A stretch of 64,000 nt of DNA, taken from contig NC_088357.1 in NCBI RefSeq assembly GCF_036884655.1, forward strand, positions 5,899,501-5,963,500, in the 5' to 3' direction. The notes under the pieces were generated by a model. The model did not search any database. It was not told the DNA's origin and saw only the letters and a list, made by a program, of their open reading frames with translations. Position numbers and translations under genes: made by a program. Below are positions 62,565 to 64,000 of the stretch, piece after piece; position 1 is the stretch's first letter, and each line of letters starts with the position of its first letter. This DNA is from Musa acuminata AAA Group (Eukaryota; Streptophyta; Magnoliopsida; Zingiberales; Musaceae).

Positions 62565-63393
62565 TGATAGCAGATAAGATTTTCTTAATTATATGAGAAA
62601 ATCTCTCTACTATGTTGAGAAAAATCTTTTATTATGTTGAGGAAAATCCTTCCTTATAAAGAGGAGACAGACATGTTAAAACTTCAATAAAACTTCCTCT
62701 TAATGTATTCAAGCCTCTTCAATAAAATTTCTTCAATAAAGCTTCTTATCTTCTATTCTTTCCAATATGGTATCAGAACAGTGAGAAAAGTGAAGCTTCG
62801 CCCCTGCCTCCGACTAGCGACCAACGCCACTACAGTCACATTCCTAAGAGGCTCCCGCAGTCAATCCTCATCTTCCTACGTGCATGAACTCAAGCCACCG
62901 TAGTCATCCATCTCTCACCTCCTTAATACTATTGTAACATCACTGCAACATCGCTGCAGCTTTCTCCTTTACTGCAGCTTCCTCCTCTACTACGGCTTCT
63001 TCCTCTGTTGTAGCATTCCTATAGCTTTCTCCATTGCTGTAACTTTCTCTTCTACTACAGCAGCCGTCATCGTCGCAGCCACAACAACAGCAACAGTAGC
63101 GATATGTTCTTGTTCTACTCACGAAACCTCTTGCTCATAAACTGTTTACTTTGCATTGATCTAAGATTGATATCCTTGATAGAAACACCATCTTACGGGG
63201 GCATGATAGTAGATAAGATTTCTCCAACTATATAAGAAAATCTTTTTACTCTATTGAGAAAAATCTTCTATTATGTTGAGGAAAATTCTCTCTCCTAATA
63301 TATATAAATAAGAGAAGAACAAAATTAATACATTCAAGCCTCTTCAATAAAATTTTTTCAATAATTCTTCTTATTTACTATTCTTTTCAAACA
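62565..63393 (+). mobile_element. TRIM-type LTR retrotransposon, non-autonomous
   Basis: An 829-bp element with two LTRs, 62565-62767 (203 bp) and 63204-63393 (190 bp). The LTRs start TGATAG.AGATAAG and the 3' one ends CA. The primer-binding site TGGTATCAGAAC follows the 5' LTR at 62768, matching the complement of the initiator tRNA-Met end used by Copia-type elements. A polypurine-like tract (TTACGGGGGCA) precedes the 3' LTR. The 436-bp interior encodes no gag or pol and has degenerate TGCAGCTTTCTCC-type repeats. Flanks GTACC (62560-62564) and GTATA (63394-63398) match the single GTACC at the empty site in duplication copy 1, a 5-bp target duplication with two later changes. Confidence 0.88.
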
Positions 63394-63398
63394 GTATA

Positions 63399-63878
63399 AT
63401 TTTGTTTCACAAAAGCAAAAAAGTAGAGATGCGCAGGTCACATGACTGACATACAACTTTGTCCTGTGCTTTGACTTAACGGTGAGACCCCAATCGTGGA
63501 TGTCTAAGTTAGGGACATGGAAGGAGGTCCACCATGTCATGTGAAGTTGGAAAATAAGACGTCCATTATGAAGGCCCTCAAACATGACCAGCATTCGCGT
63601 GTCTGCTTTGATGAGCAACTGCATGTACCATTGGCACCATCTAGGCCTTGTGTCTTTGCGCCTTCCTCCTGAAACCACGTCGCTCGGCAGTTGACAGCAA
63701 TCGGATGCAAAGCATTGCAGTGTTTTATGGGCAATACCAAGACTTGCAGCATGAAGAGATGGTGGTAAAGAAGAAGAAGTATGGAGGTGTATACACAAAA
63801 GAGGAGAGCGTAGATGGCAACAAAATGAAGGCATTTTTTGTATCACCATCGTTCTTCCGTGATTCTATGGCGATGTGA
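63399..63878. other. Second copy of the unassigned conserved block
   Basis: Counterpart of 53090-53536, with open frames on both strands (minus 63849 inward; plus 63648-63878, ending FFVSPSFFRDSMAM). The TRIM separates it from RALF copy b. Function not recognised. Confidence 0.3.
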
Positions 63879-64000
63879 TGGAAAAATTCATGAGCCTAAA
63901 TAGGGGGAAAAGGGAGTCTACTGAATCATGGCCTTCAGGTCCATCATTCCATCAATCCCAATCTTAGCTCATCAATGATATAAATGCTCGTATTAGTCCT

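Larger units (their letters stand above)
61490..64000. repeat. Segmental duplication, copy 2 (with TRIM)
   Basis: Direct copy of 51946-53664, enlarged by the TRIM at 62565-63393. It runs off the window end. The left boundary (ACAACCGGGCGATGG at about 61490) directly abuts the truncated TAF8 remnant. Confidence 0.9.

Overview
The window is plant nuclear DNA. The evidence is spliced genes with GT-AG introns, long AT-rich introns and spacers full of (TA)n, (GA)n and small transposons, and plant-only families: a SYMRK-type receptor kinase, a FRIGIDA-like protein, an X8-domain protein, RALF peptides and a plant-style fused HPPK/DHPS. GC-rich first exons (for example the FRIGIDA-like gene) and the repeat types suggest a monocot. 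A banana-family (Musaceae) source is my guess from the GGTACC-rich small repeats and is not proven. All gene models were assembled by hand from splice signals and reading-frame phase, and every junction was checked for phase consistency.

Plus-strand block (1-39 kb): the 3' part of a SYMRK-like receptor kinase (1-9189, 5' end outside the window); a PP2C-family phosphatase (10635-19172) with a short upstream ORF ending 3 nt before its ATG; a FRIGIDA-like gene (21114-24918); a DEK-type chromatin protein (30717-36950, 11 coding exons); and an intronless NF-YB (37899-38522). A two-exon secreted X8-domain protein lies in between on the minus strand (26386-27223), convergent with the FRIGIDA-like gene.

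Minus-strand block (41-64 kb): an eight-exon bZIP resembling G-box binding factors but with a reduced N-terminus (41295-45472); the bifunctional folate enzyme HPPK/DHPS (48970-50649); and three small RALF-like peptide genes (52556-52861, 54079-54360, 62061-62366). Two of the RALF genes sit in copies of one segmental duplication (about 51946-53664 and 61490 to beyond the window end). The second copy is interrupted by an 829-bp LTR element without coding capacity (TRIM type, 62565-63393) about 200 bp upstream of its RALF gene. A 5'-truncated, multiply frameshifted TAF8 pseudogene (about 60570-61476) lies exactly at the edge of that second copy.

The genes do not form a pathway; they are ordinary neighbours. 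The unusual parts are the RALF cluster, whose mature peptides lack the first cysteine pair while two keep the RRIL processing site and the ISYGAL motif; the duplication/TRIM/pseudogene junction; a decayed duplicate of an exon inside the bZIP gene; a DLG instead of DFG motif in the SYMRK-like kinase; and several small mobile elements (one SINE with a target-site duplication, a Mutator-like MITE with an 11-bp duplication, a TIR element in the PP2C intron). I saw no CRISPR array, rRNA, genuine tRNA or viral gene.
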